This document shows positions 17,555-26,495 of a stretch of DNA of 64,000 nt, piece by piece; within the stretch, counting starts at the first letter, position 1; every line of letters starts with the position of its first letter. Position numbers and translations under genes: made by a program. The notes below the pieces were generated by a model. That model was not told the DNA's origin, searched no databases, and saw only the letters and a program-made list of their open reading frames with translations. The DNA comes from Natronosalvus halobius. GTDB lineage: Archaea; Halobacteriota; Halobacteria; Halobacteriales; Natrialbaceae. The stretch is from contig NZ_CP099997.1 in NCBI RefSeq assembly GCF_024138145.1, positions 1,426,001-1,490,000 of the forward strand, in the 5' to 3' direction.

Positions 17555-17811
17555 TTGCGAGGCCCGACTCGAGGGGCTCGACCACCGATCACGGCGCATT
17601 TTTTCGAGTCTCCTGGGTAGTGCCGGCCACTCTCGGTACGGCTGCTCGGTCGACTCGGGTGCCAACGTTCCAGTCGGTGCTACTCTCTCCACAGCCGGTC
17701 CCTCCCAGCGTTCGAACCGACGGGCGCTAAATATTTCACGCCCGGGGAGACGCCGCACACGGGAACCTTTACAACGACGTTAGTGGTCCGTTCCTCGAGG
17801 TTTGGTACCAA

Positions 17812-18978
17812 ATGTCAATGAGCGCTGTCGTATACCAGGGACCGCACGACGTGGCCGTCGAGGAGGTCGACGAGCCACAGATCGAACACGAAAACGACGT
17901 CGTCCTCGACATCACGACGACGTGCATCTGCGGTTCGGACCTCCACATGTACGAGGGTCGGACCGCGGCCGATCCAGGAATCGTCTTCGGGCACGAAAAC
18001 ATGGGCACCGTGACCGACGTCGGCGACGCCGTCACGACGCTCGAGGAGGGCGACCGAATCGTGCTGCCGTTCAACGTGGCCTGCGGATTCTGTCGGAACT
18101 GCGAGAACGGCTACACCGGCTTCTGCACCAACGTCAATCCGGGCTTCGCCGGCGGTGCGTACGGCTACGTCGCGATGGGACCATACAAGGGCGGCCAGGC
18201 CGAGAAACTCCGCGTCCCCTTCGCCGACTTCAACGCGCTGAAACTGCCGGAGGGGAACGAACACGAGGACGCCTTCGCGCTCCTGGCGGACATCTTCCCG
18301 ACGGGGTGGCACGGCACCCGCCTCGCGAACCTGAAACCGGGAGAGTCCATCGTGATCTTCGGGGCCGGTCCGGTCGGGCTGATGGCGGCCTACAGCGCCA
18401 TGATCCAGGGCGCCTCGGAGATTTACGTCGTCGACCGCGTCGAGAGTCGACTCCAGATGGCCGAGGACCACTGCGACGCCCACCCGATCAACTTCGAGGA
18501 GTCCGACCCGGTCGAACAGATCGTCGACCAGCACGGGGACGAGGTCGACAAGGGAGTCGACGCCGTCGGCTACCAGGCGATCGACCCCGAAACGGACGTC
18601 ACCGACGACGCGTATGACCCCGCCCGTGAGAACCCCGCAGTCGTCCTCAACCAGTTGATCCAGACCGTCAGGCCGACGGGCGAAATCGGCGTACCAGGGC
18701 TGTACGTCCCCTCCGATCCCGGTGCCCCGAACGAGATGGCTGCACAGGGCCGCCTCGGCATCGACTTCGGGAAGCTCTTCGAAAAGGGCCTGCGCTTTGG
18801 CACCGGCCAGTGTAACGTCAAGCAGTACAACCGACAGCTCCGAGACATGATCATCGAGGGTCGCGCGGACCCCAGCTGGGTCGTCTCGCATCGAGTCGAC
18901 CTCGAGGAAGCCCCCGAGATGTACGAGCGCTTCGACGAGCGAGAGGAGGGCGTGATCAAGGTGTTACTCGAGCCCTGA
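17812..18978 (+). CDS. Zinc ADH, glutathione-independent formaldehyde dehydrogenase type
   Basis: A 388-residue medium-chain alcohol dehydrogenase. The catalytic zinc ligands lie in CICGSDLH near residue 40 and FGHEN near 62. The structural zinc site is CGFCRNCENGYTGFC near residues 88-102. The NAD-binding motif GAGPVGL is near 182. The long insertion and the C-terminal FGTGQCNVKQYN match formaldehyde dismutase or glutathione-independent formaldehyde dehydrogenase relatives. Short-chain aldehyde or alcohol oxidation is therefore likely, but the substrate is unproven. The position after aor suggests shared aldehyde metabolism, which is inference. Confidence 0.88.
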   Translation: MSMSAVVYQGPHDVAVEEVDEPQIEHENDVVLDITTTCICGSDLHMYEGRTAADPGIVFGHENMGTVTDVGDAVTTLEEGDRIVLPFNVACGFCRNCENGYTGFCTNVNPGFAGGAYGYVAMGPYKGGQAEKLRVPFADFNALKLPEGNEHEDAFALLADIFPTGWHGTRLANLKPGESIVIFGAGPVGLMAAYSAMIQGASEIYVVDRVESRLQMAEDHCDAHPINFEESDPVEQIVDQHGDEVDKGVDAVGYQAIDPETDVTDDAYDPARENPAVVLNQLIQTVRPTGEIGVPGLYVPSDPGAPNEMAAQGRLGIDFGKLFEKGLRFGTGQCNVKQYNRQLRDMIIEGRADPSWVVSHRVDLEEAPEMYERFDEREEGVIKVLLEP

Positions 18979-19051
18979 CGGGTCGCGCGGAATCCGATTT
19001 TTTGCTCGTGGCTCCCACGGGACGGACGAGCACCGGTCACCGAGGTGATCC

Positions 19052-19240
19052 TCAGCTGCGAACCCAGGCCATCGGGTGATCGTCGCGGAGGTGGTCCTGA
19101 TATCGTTTGATCAGTTCCGGGTAGGACCCCGCAACCGCGTGCCACTCGCAGTGATCGCATCCCCGTTCGACTGTGTCGTTCGCGCTCTGGACGTATCCGC
19201 CCCTTCCGCACATGCAGAACGCGGTCCGCTGTGGCGCCAT
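19052..19240 (-). CDS. Small Cys-rich protein, possible zinc ribbon
   Basis: A 62-residue protein with CMCGRGG near residue 9 and CDHCEWH near residue 28, giving four cysteines and a histidine suited to zinc binding. The C-terminal half is helical (SYPELIKRYQDHLRDDHP). The family is not recognised beyond haloarchaeal small zinc proteins. The ATG at 19240 gives the compact form; an in-frame extension to 19327 adds 29 less convincing residues. Confidence 0.6.
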   Translation of the reverse strand: MAPQRTAFCMCGRGGYVQSANDTVERGCDHCEWHAVAGSYPELIKRYQDHLRDDHPMAWVRS

Positions 19241-19325
19241 AGCCTTTGTGTTGTTGGTCCTCTCCTGCGGGACGGATTCCTCGATCGGAGAAACTGGTAT
19301 GGTCCCGAACGGCGTACCCAGATCC

Positions 19326-19481
19326 ATGTGCCAGTACTGTAGCTATTCCCTCCACGACGGGTGGACGCAATTGCTCGAGTACGACGACGTCTACCAGAAC
19401 GCGTTCTCGGACGGCGTGACCGATCAGTCGACGCACGGTTTCCACGAGTCCTGGGAGGAACTCAGCGACCAGCTCGCGTAA
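19326..19481 (+). CDS. Hypothetical 51-residue acidic protein
   Basis: A short reading with GC-rich third positions and an acidic composition like neighbouring genes. It starts MCQYC, a single CxxC knuckle. Its last 20 bases overlap the 3' end of the convergent cobW-like gene. The upstream gap of 85 bases is shared with the divergent small Cys-rich gene. No family was recognised, and it may be a chance frame. Confidence 0.4.
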   Translation: MCQYCSYSLHDGWTQLLEYDDVYQNAFSDGVTDQSTHGFHESWEELSDQLA

Positions 19482-20679
19482 CGAGTGCCTCCAGCGGAAA
19501 CGGATCGGCCGTCGCGTCGACCGTCTCGCGTTCGTCGTCGACCAGACAGGTCTCGAGTTCCGCGCGAATCCGCGGTTCGTCCATCTCTCGACCGATGAAC
19601 ACCAGTTGCGTCGTCCGGTCGTCGGTCGGTCGCCACGGGCCGATGGGACCGGCTTTCACCGAGGGGCCCGCCTGGCTGACGCCGATTACCTCCTCGCGGT
19701 TCGCGACGTGGCAGACGCCCTTGGCTCGAACGATGGCTCCGTCCCACTCCTCAAGCCAGCTCGCGAGCCGCTCCGGATGGAACGGGGTCTCGGAGCGAAA
19801 GACGAACGAGGAGACGCCATGCCGTTCGGCGACGCCGGGTTCAACGTCGTGGTTGGCACTGTGACCGTGGTCGGCGTCGTGATCGAGTTGAGTGCCGTGG
19901 TCGTGGTCGGCGTCGTGACTATGGTCGGTGCCGTGACCGTGCCCACCTCCCTCCCCACGCAGGTGGCGCTTCCACCCCTGGGAACGGCTCGCCGCCTCGA
20001 AATCGAACCGTCCGGTATCGAGCACGAGGTCCGGGTCCACGTCACAGTAGGTCGTTCGGAGCCGAGTCGCTCGCGGTTGGAGCGTCTCGACGACGGCTTC
20101 GATTTCCTCGAGGACATCCTCGGGAACCGCGTCGACCTTGTTGAGCAACAGGACGTCGCAAAACTCGATGCCCTCGACGAGCACGTCGCTCAGCGGTCGA
20201 TCCGTATCCGGCTCGAGACCGTCCGGAAGGCGGGCCCCGGCGTCGAACTCCTTCCAGAAGCCGTACGTGTCCAGAACGGTGACCATGGTGTCCAGCCGAA
20301 ACAGGTTCGGGTCAGCGTCGCTCGCGTCCGTTCCCTCGAGAAACACCTGGGCGATGGGAATTGGCTCGCTGATTCCCGAGGCTTCGACCAGCAGGGCGTC
20401 GAAGTCGCGGCGTCTCGCTAGTCGCGTCGCTTCCTCGAGCAGGTCCCCCCGCAATCGACAGCAGATGCACCCGTTCGAGAGGTCCACGATGCCGTCGTTC
20501 TCGTCGTCGCTGGCTCGCGCGATGAGGTCGGCGTCGATGTTTACCTCCCCCATGTCGTTGACGATCACCGCCACTCGACGTCCGCCGGGGTTCGACAGCA
20601 CGCGGTTGATCAGCGTCGTCTTTCCCGCGCCGAGGTAGCCGCTGACGACGGTGACGGGGACTGGCTCTATGCTCGCCAT
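19462..20679 (-). CDS. CobW/ZNG1-type GTP-dependent metal chaperone
   Basis: A 405-residue COG0523 GTPase. It has Walker A GYLGAGKTTL near residue 14, the metal-binding GCICC near 70, EASGISEP near 99 and the specificity motif NKVD near 180. A histidine/aspartate-rich loop (about residues 258-295) contains many HxH and HD units. The CobW C-terminal domain follows it (FVFRSETPFHPERL). Such proteins deliver zinc, cobalt or similar metals to client enzymes. The client is unknown, and no cobalamin genes are nearby. Zinc supply is favoured only by analogy. Confidence 0.9.
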   Translation of the reverse strand: MASIEPVPVTVVSGYLGAGKTTLINRVLSNPGGRRVAVIVNDMGEVNIDADLIARASDDENDGIVDLSNGCICCRLRGDLLEEATRLARRRDFDALLVEASGISEPIPIAQVFLEGTDASDADPNLFRLDTMVTVLDTYGFWKEFDAGARLPDGLEPDTDRPLSDVLVEGIEFCDVLLLNKVDAVPEDVLEEIEAVVETLQPRATRLRTTYCDVDPDLVLDTGRFDFEAASRSQGWKRHLRGEGGGHGHGTDHSHDADHDHGTQLDHDADHGHSANHDVEPGVAERHGVSSFVFRSETPFHPERLASWLEEWDGAIVRAKGVCHVANREEVIGVSQAGPSVKAGPIGPWRPTDDRTTQLVFIGREMDEPRIRAELETCLVDDERETVDATADPFPLEALVTRAGR

Positions 20680-20915
20680 GTGGTATCGAAAACCACGACG
20701 AGAGTACTAAACGACCGGGTGGCTCTCGTTGAGAGTCTCGAACGCTGATGCTCCTATCCCTAATTCGTCGGGGCCGGCTCGAGCAGGCGTCGCTCGACTC
20801 CGAAGTGCGGACTGAACGAGGATCCGAAGCGAAGACCGACTGGAACCTCCGAAAGCCACCGACGGGTCACTCCAAATCGCTCCTGCACGCTGCCTCGGCT
20901 CTCTTTCAGTCGTCG

Positions 20916-21395
20916 TCAGCAGATCGGTTCACTCGTGCCGTAGGCGGCGACGACCACTGCGGCCTGGTACGCCCCAGATTCATCCTCCGTCGTTTCGACC
21001 TGGACAGACGGCTCGTCGAACGCCCAGTCTCGAAATTCCTGGCCGGCCTCGAGACCGTCGAGGGCACGCTCACGAACCGAATCGGGGTCAGTCCCGGTCG
21101 TCTCGTAGAACAGGCCCGGACCCTCGCCGTCGCCGGATTCGGCCCACGCGAGGGCGGCGCTCGCCGGTTCGTTATCGGCGGCCGTCGCGTGTCCCTGGAC
21201 GACGGTCAGCCGATTTCCGACCGGGCCGAGATCGGGGGCGGTGCCGACCGCCTCGACGCGAGCGGTCGCCGGAATCACGGACGAAACGGTCACGAGGTTG
21301 TAGTTCTCGATTCCGGCGTTCGCGAGCGCGGCGTCGTAGGCGGCCATCTTCGTCGGTCCCGCCGCCGTTCCCCAGACGACCCGAATAGTGCTCAT
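20916..21395 (-). CDS. pdaD: Pyruvoyl-dependent arginine decarboxylase
   Basis: A 159-residue proenzyme that decarboxylates arginine to agmatine. The self-cleavage site is in LVTVSSVIPA near residues 34-43. Cleavage between the two serines would turn the second into the pyruvoyl group of the alpha chain. The length matches the archaeal PvlArgDC family. It is transcribed after PAN on the same strand with a 98-base gap. Its product feeds the agmatinase encoded at 1166-2017, so it is the likely first step toward the IF5A modification. Confidence 0.92.
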   Translation of the reverse strand: MSTIRVVWGTAAGPTKMAAYDAALANAGIENYNLVTVSSVIPATARVEAVGTAPDLGPVGNRLTVVQGHATAADNEPASAALAWAESGDGEGPGLFYETTGTDPDSVRERALDGLEAGQEFRDWAFDEPSVQVETTEDESGAYQAAVVVAAYGTSEPIC

Positions 21396-21493
21396 AAACG
21401 GACGTAGGTGGACGACGGCGTAAGGACTTGCGATTTCGGATCGATTCGAAACACGCGAAACGCGGTAGAAACAACTTCGGTCTCGAGCCTGTG

Positions 21494-22720
21494 TCAGTCG
21501 AAGAAGTAGTTCGCCGACGTGACGACTTCCGTTTCGCCGGCCTCGATCTTCTCGAGGGCCGCCTCGAAGTCCGCCTGCCCGACGGTCGTCCGGTCGTCGC
21601 GGATGGCAAACATCCCGGCTTCGGTCGTGACAGATTCGATCTCCGCGCCCGTGAACCCGACCGTCTGTTCGGCGAGGGCCTCGAAGTCGACCTCGTCGTC
21701 GACGTTCATGGTTCGCGTATGAATCTCGAAAATCTGCTGTCGTCCCTCGCCGTCGGGTTCTGGAACCTCGATGAGGCGATCGAACCGTCCTGGACGGAGG
21801 ATCGCGTCGTCGAGCATGTCGAAGCGGTTCGTGGCGGCGATGATGCGGATGTCGCCGCGCTCGTCGAACCCGTCCATCTCGTTCAGTAGCTGCATCATCG
21901 TTCGCTGGACCTCGGCGTCGCCAGAGGTCTTCGACTCGGTGCGCTTGGCGGCGATGGCGTCGATTTCGTCGATGAATATGACGGCGGGTTCGCGCTCGCG
22001 GGCCATCTCGAAGAGGTCTCGAACCAGGCGGGAGCCCTCGCCGATGAATTTGCGGACGAGTTCGGAGCCGGCCATCTTGATGAAGGTGGCGTCGGTCTGG
22101 GTGGCGACGGCTTTGGCGAGCATCGTCTTCCCCGTACCTGGCGGCCCGTAGAGCAGGACACCGGCTGGCGGTTCGATCCCCACGTTCTCGAAGAGCTCGG
22201 GCTGAGCGAGCGGTTGCTCGACGGCCTCCCTGACTTCGCGAACCTGGTCGTCGATCCCCCCGATGTCGTCGTAACTGACGTCGGGTTTTTCCGTGATCTC
22301 CATCGTCTGTGCGCGAGCGTCTGTCTCCGCCGAGAGGATCCGCTGGATACCGAAAGAATCGTTGACGGCGACGCGGTCTCCGTAGTCGATTTCCTCGGCG
22401 AAGTCGGGGCCGATCTCGGTGAGTACCTCCTGGTTGTTCCCGTGTTGCTTGACGATAACCTCGTCGCCCATATGGTCCTCGACGGTCGCGAGGTACAGCG
22501 ACGAACTCTTGAGGACCTCGTTTTCGCGTTTGGTACGGTCGACCTGTTCTTTGAGTCGCGTTCGCCTGTCGCGGGCGACGTCAAGTTGCTCTGACAGCTG
22601 TTCGCTGGCCGCTGTCAGCTGCATAAAGTGGTCGTGGAGCGCTTCAAGCCGTTCTTCGTCCGAGAGATCGGGGTCGATCTCCCGGCTCGGTGTGTCGGGG
22701 AGCGAGGGACTTCGAGACAT
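21494..22720 (-). CDS. pan: Proteasome-activating nucleotidase
   Basis: A 408-residue AAA ATPase that unfolds substrates for the 20S proteasome. It has an N-terminal coiled coil (about residues 20-70), an OB domain, Walker A GPPGTGKT near residue 188, Walker B IFIDEIDAI near 247 and the arginine-finger region LRPGRFDR near 306. The C-terminus reads ANYFFD, so the usual last-three HbYX docking motif is altered (FFD). The ATG at 22720 (MSRSPSLPD) is chosen; the open frame extends further upstream but collides with the divergent gene at 22880. Confidence 0.95.
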   Translation of the reverse strand: MSRSPSLPDTPSREIDPDLSDEERLEALHDHFMQLTAASEQLSEQLDVARDRRTRLKEQVDRTKRENEVLKSSSLYLATVEDHMGDEVIVKQHGNNQEVLTEIGPDFAEEIDYGDRVAVNDSFGIQRILSAETDARAQTMEITEKPDVSYDDIGGIDDQVREVREAVEQPLAQPELFENVGIEPPAGVLLYGPPGTGKTMLAKAVATQTDATFIKMAGSELVRKFIGEGSRLVRDLFEMAREREPAVIFIDEIDAIAAKRTESKTSGDAEVQRTMMQLLNEMDGFDERGDIRIIAATNRFDMLDDAILRPGRFDRLIEVPEPDGEGRQQIFEIHTRTMNVDDEVDFEALAEQTVGFTGAEIESVTTEAGMFAIRDDRTTVGQADFEAALEKIEAGETEVVTSANYFFD

Positions 22721-22879
22721 CCTGACGACCGAGCATAGCTGCCGACGGTACATCTGCCTTTGGGTCCCGGAGAGGATATCGATGCGGTTTCGATTCGCTG
22801 GCGAAAGCCTGCGGCTCGGGCCGGGCACCCGTCGTCCGCCGCCCGCGCCATTTAAGCGGTCGGGGTCCCCTTCCCCGAT

Positions 22880-23269
22880 ATGGCCACGGGTCTGCTCACA
22901 GACGAAAGGGCTGATCAGATCGTCACCACCTGTCGAACCGCCGTCGGCGACAGCCTCCGGTCGGTGACGTACTTCACCCGGGACGACTTCGAACAGCTGT
23001 ACCTCCGCGGCGATCTCGAGCGCGACGCCGACCTCACGAGCTTCATCGGTCACGAGTGGCGCGGCTTCAAGACCGCCCAGACTGCCTACGAGGGCTCAGA
23101 ACTGGGCGACTACGAGTACACCATCCGCGTGTTCGAAAACGGCTTTCTCATCCGCGTGACGACCGATCGGGAGGGCGTCTTCGCGACGACCGACGGGCTA
23201 ACGGTCAAGGACTTCGAAGAAGTTGCGACCGGTCTCGAGTCGTTCCTGGGCGAGCGCAACCGCGAGTAA
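22880..23269 (+). CDS. Conserved haloarchaeal protein, DUF7522-like
   Basis: A 129-residue soluble protein. The N-terminus (ADQIVTTCRTAVGDSLRSVTYF) is helical and the C-terminal half is strand-rich (YEYTIRVFENGFLIRVTTD). I recall it as a Halobacteria-only family, DUF7522, of unknown role. It is divergent from pan with a 159-base intergenic region and ends just before a possible 48-residue gene on the opposite strand. Confidence 0.75.
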   Translation: MATGLLTDERADQIVTTCRTAVGDSLRSVTYFTRDDFEQLYLRGDLERDADLTSFIGHEWRGFKTAQTAYEGSELGDYEYTIRVFENGFLIRVTTDREGVFATTDGLTVKDFEEVATGLESFLGERNRE

Positions 23270-23275
23270 GCGCCG

Positions 23276-23422
23276 TCAACACGCTTCCGACCGCTCGTCG
23301 TCGTCGCTAGACTCGCTCGGTCCGTCGAGGGAGCCGATCGGTAATCCCGAGCCGAGTTCTCCGTCGGTGCCGAGCAGTCGAGCGAACCGTCGTTTCTCCG
23401 CAGCGTACTTATCGAGTGCCAT
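23276..23422 (-). CDS. Hypothetical 48-residue protein
   Basis: A short minus-strand frame starting MALDKYAAEKRRFARLLG, with a helical basic N-terminus and an Asp/Glu/Ser-rich tail ending in cysteine. Codon use is like that of the neighbours. It converges on the DUF7522-like gene with six bases between the stops. No family was recognised. It is the only candidate gene in the 360-base gap at 23270-23629. Confidence 0.4.
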   Translation of the reverse strand: MALDKYAAEKRRFARLLGTDGELGSGLPIGSLDGPSESSDDDERSEAC

Positions 23423-23629
23423 GCTTCCGACGAACGGTCGACCCACGTGTAGTTATGCACGACATTAACGCTGTTTCCCACCGTTGTTCGCGACGAAACG
23501 AACGGAACCGATCGAATGCCGGTGAAATGGTAACTGAAGTGATGGGATGATTCCATTCGACCCTTACCTCGCAAGCCGCACCCCGCTATTGGCGTAACAC
23601 CCATTTTCGTACCGACCCTCTACCCACGT

Positions 23630-24172
23630 ATGACGACGTTACCGACGCCTATTGCCGACGCACTCGAGGAGCACAAGTCGTTTTCGCCAGTCGACGACGC
23701 GACGTACGCACTCGAGACCACCGTCTTCGAGGCGCGCGTGACCGCGACCGCCGCCGAGGGGCCGCGAGATGGCTCGGTTACTGTTGTCGTCCGGTTGCCG
23801 ACGCTCGACGCGGCAACCGCCGACCGCGTCGCCCCGGTGGTCGAAGACGGCTGGTTCGAGACGCTCGAGCGTCGACTCGCAGACGTGTTTACAGTCGCCG
23901 AAACGGACACTCACGACGCCCCGCAGATCGACCACGAGGACGGCGTCGTGACGGTCACCCTCGAGTACGTCGCCTGGGACGCCAGAGAGGGGGTCGACGA
24001 CGCCAAGGCCCTGATCGAGTACGTCGAGGGAACCTACGCACAGGGTATCATCCCGGGGTACGAGTACGAGGGGCCCGCAGCGACGCTGCTCGAGAACGCC
24101 CAGACTGCAGGAGAGCGGGCTGCCGAAGGCGCTGCTGGCGGCCACGACGACGAGTACGATAGCCCGTTTTGA
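23630..24172 (+). CDS. Conserved haloarchaeal protein, DUF5813-like
   Basis: A 180-residue acidic protein with alternating strands (TVVVRLPTLDA, VVTVTLEYVAWD) and a helical C-terminal part with YVEGTYAQGIIPGYEY. It matches my memory of DUF5813, found in Halobacteria. The fold may be a beta-rich half-barrel plus helix, but the role is unknown. It is a monocistronic unit. Confidence 0.75.
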   Translation: MTTLPTPIADALEEHKSFSPVDDATYALETTVFEARVTATAAEGPRDGSVTVVVRLPTLDAATADRVAPVVEDGWFETLERRLADVFTVAETDTHDAPQIDHEDGVVTVTLEYVAWDAREGVDDAKALIEYVEGTYAQGIIPGYEYEGPAATLLENAQTAGERAAEGAAGGHDDEYDSPF

Positions 24173-24313
24173 TCACGCTCACTCGCCTCGCATCGCGTCG
24201 AACGGATGTGTCTGCGTTGTTGGTTCGAGGCGTGCTGTGCCCCCTCTAGTTGTAGTTACTACGAACTCGAGCGACGGATCTTCCGCACTGTACGCAATCT
24301 CGCAATCGTCGTT

Positions 24314-24544
24314 TCAGTCCATCGCGATGTAGGTCTTCGTATCCGAAACACCATCGAGACTCTGGATATCTCCCGAAGCCGCCTTCAGGACGCCGTACAC
24401 CTCGTCGGCGTCGACCTCGGCGATTATGTCGTAATTACCGGCGACGATGTGGGCGTCCGAAACGCTCTCGAGGTCGCGGATGCCCGCCAGGAGTCCTTCG
24501 GATTTACCGGCAGCGGTCTTCACCATGATGAACGCGTGAACCAT
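24314..24544 (-). CDS. Stand-alone Lrp/AsnC ligand-binding (RAM) domain protein
   Basis: A 76-residue protein that is a single RAM domain without a DNA-binding part. The start is MVHAFIMVKTAAGK and the end is TKTYIAMD. Glycines and aspartate in HIVAGNYDIIAEVDAD match the effector-binding face. Such proteins form decamers and sense amino acids or act as partners of full-length Lrp proteins. The second copy at 26496-26726 has the same length and ending. Confidence 0.88.
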   Translation of the reverse strand: MVHAFIMVKTAAGKSEGLLAGIRDLESVSDAHIVAGNYDIIAEVDADEVYGVLKAASGDIQSLDGVSDTKTYIAMD

Positions 24545-24705
24545 TGCTTTCGTGTGGTACTCCTTGACACGACTAAAGTGTTTGCCCGGTCACGGACGAT
24601 GACGTCTCGAGAATTCGTCGAAACTTTCGTATCAAAAGTCCCACGGTGAGTGCAACGAGACGTCGAAGCAGTAACTGGCAAAAACCTGGAGGCCGAAGTG
24701 AGTAC

Positions 24706-24903
24706 ATGGCACGAACCATCACGGTAACTGGCATGAGCTGTGGCGGCTGCGAGGACACGGTCGAATCGGCGCTCGAGGACGTCGACGGCGTCGTCGAGGC
24801 ATCGGCGGACAACGAATCGGACGCCGTCACTGTCGAGGGTGACGCCAACGTCGACGCACTCGTCGAGGCAATCGAGAACGCTGGCTACGACGTCTCTGCC
24901 TGA
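24706..24903 (+). CDS. CopZ-like heavy-metal-binding protein
   Basis: A 65-residue ferredoxin-like HMA domain with the metal site MSCGGC at residues 10-15, near the start of the first helix. It likely carries Cu(I) to a P-type ATPase. No copper ATPase is in the window. The second half is very acidic. It stands alone between the RAM gene and a hypothetical gene. Confidence 0.88.
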   Translation: MARTITVTGMSCGGCEDTVESALEDVDGVVEASADNESDAVTVEGDANVDALVEAIENAGYDVSA

Positions 24904-24942
24904 AATCGGACCACTCGCGAACGCCCGCTCGTTCTACACGTT

Positions 24943-25569
24943 TTACCGGTCGATCGGATCGTCGATCCAGTTGTAACACCGAAAGTGCTCCGGCCGCTTT
25001 TCGCTCGTGAGCATCTCGAGGGGGATGAATCCCTCGCCGCCGCGAGCCCCCGCCTCGCGCTCGCCGGGGTCGTCGGAGAAGGTCATGAGCTTCGCCTTCA
25101 CCGAAAACGTGACTTCGAGCGTGCCGGTGTGATTGTCGTCAGGGTCGAAGCGCATCGAGACGTCGCCGGCGCCGACGCCGAAGATGGCACGGTCGGTCGG
25201 CGTCGAGACGCCCACGTCGTGACTGGCGAGTCCGCTCGAGAGGTCCTCGAGCCACGCGCGCATCGACTCGCGGTCGAGGGCTTGCTCGAGGTCGAACCCG
25301 CCGTCCTCGTCCATCGACCCCGATTCGAACGCGAAGACGGGGTAGGCGAGTTTCTCGTCGGGAAGGACGTGCGAACTCGTTTCCGGGTCCGGCGAGGTTT
25401 CGGGGACGCCCAGTTCGTCGCTGATCGCCGACCGGACGGTCGCTTCGGCGTTCGATGCGTCCACGGGTGTCGATTTCGCGTCACTCACGTCGCTTGGGCC
25501 GTCCGCGTCACCCGCCTCACCCACTGCTTCCGTCTCGTCGCCCGCTTCCGCCGGCGGTTCCCCGTCCAT
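24943..25569 (-). CDS. Conserved haloarchaeal hypothetical protein
   Basis: A 208-residue protein with an acidic, probably disordered N-terminal ~45 residues. A structured region follows, with VGVSTPTDRAIFGVGAGDVS near 118 and a beta-rich stretch (GTLEVTFSVKAKL near 149) before a basic end with HFRCYNWID. No catalytic motif or membrane helix is visible. I do not recognise the family. Confidence 0.6.
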   Translation of the reverse strand: MDGEPPAEAGDETEAVGEAGDADGPSDVSDAKSTPVDASNAEATVRSAISDELGVPETSPDPETSSHVLPDEKLAYPVFAFESGSMDEDGGFDLEQALDRESMRAWLEDLSSGLASHDVGVSTPTDRAIFGVGAGDVSMRFDPDDNHTGTLEVTFSVKAKLMTFSDDPGEREAGARGGEGFIPLEMLTSEKRPEHFRCYNWIDDPIDR

Positions 25570-25750
25570 GCTATCGTCGGTATCTCGAGTCGTAGCTCAT
25601 AGTCCTGCTGGTCGTCCTCGAGCGACGCGTTCGGCGACGTGGAACTTTGACCCGTCGTGGGCCACTCCGACTCGTCGTCACCGCGCCTACTCACACCCAC
25701 GCCCGTGAACCGGGGTAACATTATTCACGGCCGCCGGCGTAGCCCACTCC

Positions 25751-26494
25751 ATGCGGTTCGTCATCATCGGCGCCGGTCGGGTCGGCCTCCGCACTGCGCG
25801 CGTCTTGCGCGAGGAGGGTCACGAGGTAACGCTGGTCGAGTACGACGAGGCAAAGGTCCGCCGTGCGCGCGGTCAGGACTTCGAGGTCGTCCAGGGCGAC
25901 GGCTCTCGCGAGGAGACCCTCGAGGAAGCGGGCGTCCATCGGGCCGACGCCCTCGGCGCATTGACGGGCGACCTGAACGTCAACTTCGCGGCGTGCATGA
26001 TCGCCAAACACCACGGCTGTCGGACGATCATGCGCATCGACGAGGACTACCGCGAAGAGATCTACCGCAAGTACGCCGACGAGGTCGACGACGTGATCTA
26101 CCCCGAGCGCCTGGGCGCGATGGGCGCGAAGAACGCACTCCTGGGCGGGACGATTCGGGCCATCGCGGACATCGCCCAGCATCTCCAGGTAGTCGAGTTG
26201 ACGATCACCGACGAAGCCCCGGTTCGGGGGTACACGATCAGCGAACTCCAGCTGCCGGCCAACGCAACCCTGCTCGCGTTCGGTAAGGCGGGCCACCAGC
26301 TCGCGATTCCAACCGAGGACGAGTCGCTCGAGACTGGCGACCGCCTGGTCGTCCTGGCGGATTTCGACGTGTTGAGCGACGTCAGACAGATTCTCGTGGG
26401 CGAGTCACCGGATCGGCCGGTGTCGGCCGATGGCGGAAGTGTCGACGGGATCCCGAATGCAGCGAACGACGGCGAACACGACGGAGGCAACTAG
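25751..26494 (+). CDS. trkA: TrkA-type K+ uptake regulatory subunit
   Basis: A 247-residue protein with an RCK-N Rossmann domain, GAGRVGLRTARVL at the start and a binding aspartate/glutamate after the second strand (VEYDEAKVRRARG). It has a GDGSREETLEEAGV segment and an RCK-C domain from about residue 150 (VVELTITDEAPVRGY). It gates a TrkH-type potassium channel in response to NAD(H) or ATP. The TrkH partner is not in the window. The stop is one base before the RAM gene, so the two are co-transcribed. Confidence 0.88.
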   Translation: MRFVIIGAGRVGLRTARVLREEGHEVTLVEYDEAKVRRARGQDFEVVQGDGSREETLEEAGVHRADALGALTGDLNVNFAACMIAKHHGCRTIMRIDEDYREEIYRKYADEVDDVIYPERLGAMGAKNALLGGTIRAIADIAQHLQVVELTITDEAPVRGYTISELQLPANATLLAFGKAGHQLAIPTEDESLETGDRLVVLADFDVLSDVRQILVGESPDRPVSADGGSVDGIPNAANDGEHDGGN

Positions 26495-26495
26495 T

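Noticed and set aside
22721-23053. Upstream extension of PAN
   Set aside because: It would overlap the divergent gene at 22880 and encodes Arg/Gly-rich unconserved sequence. The ATG at 22720 gives the family length.
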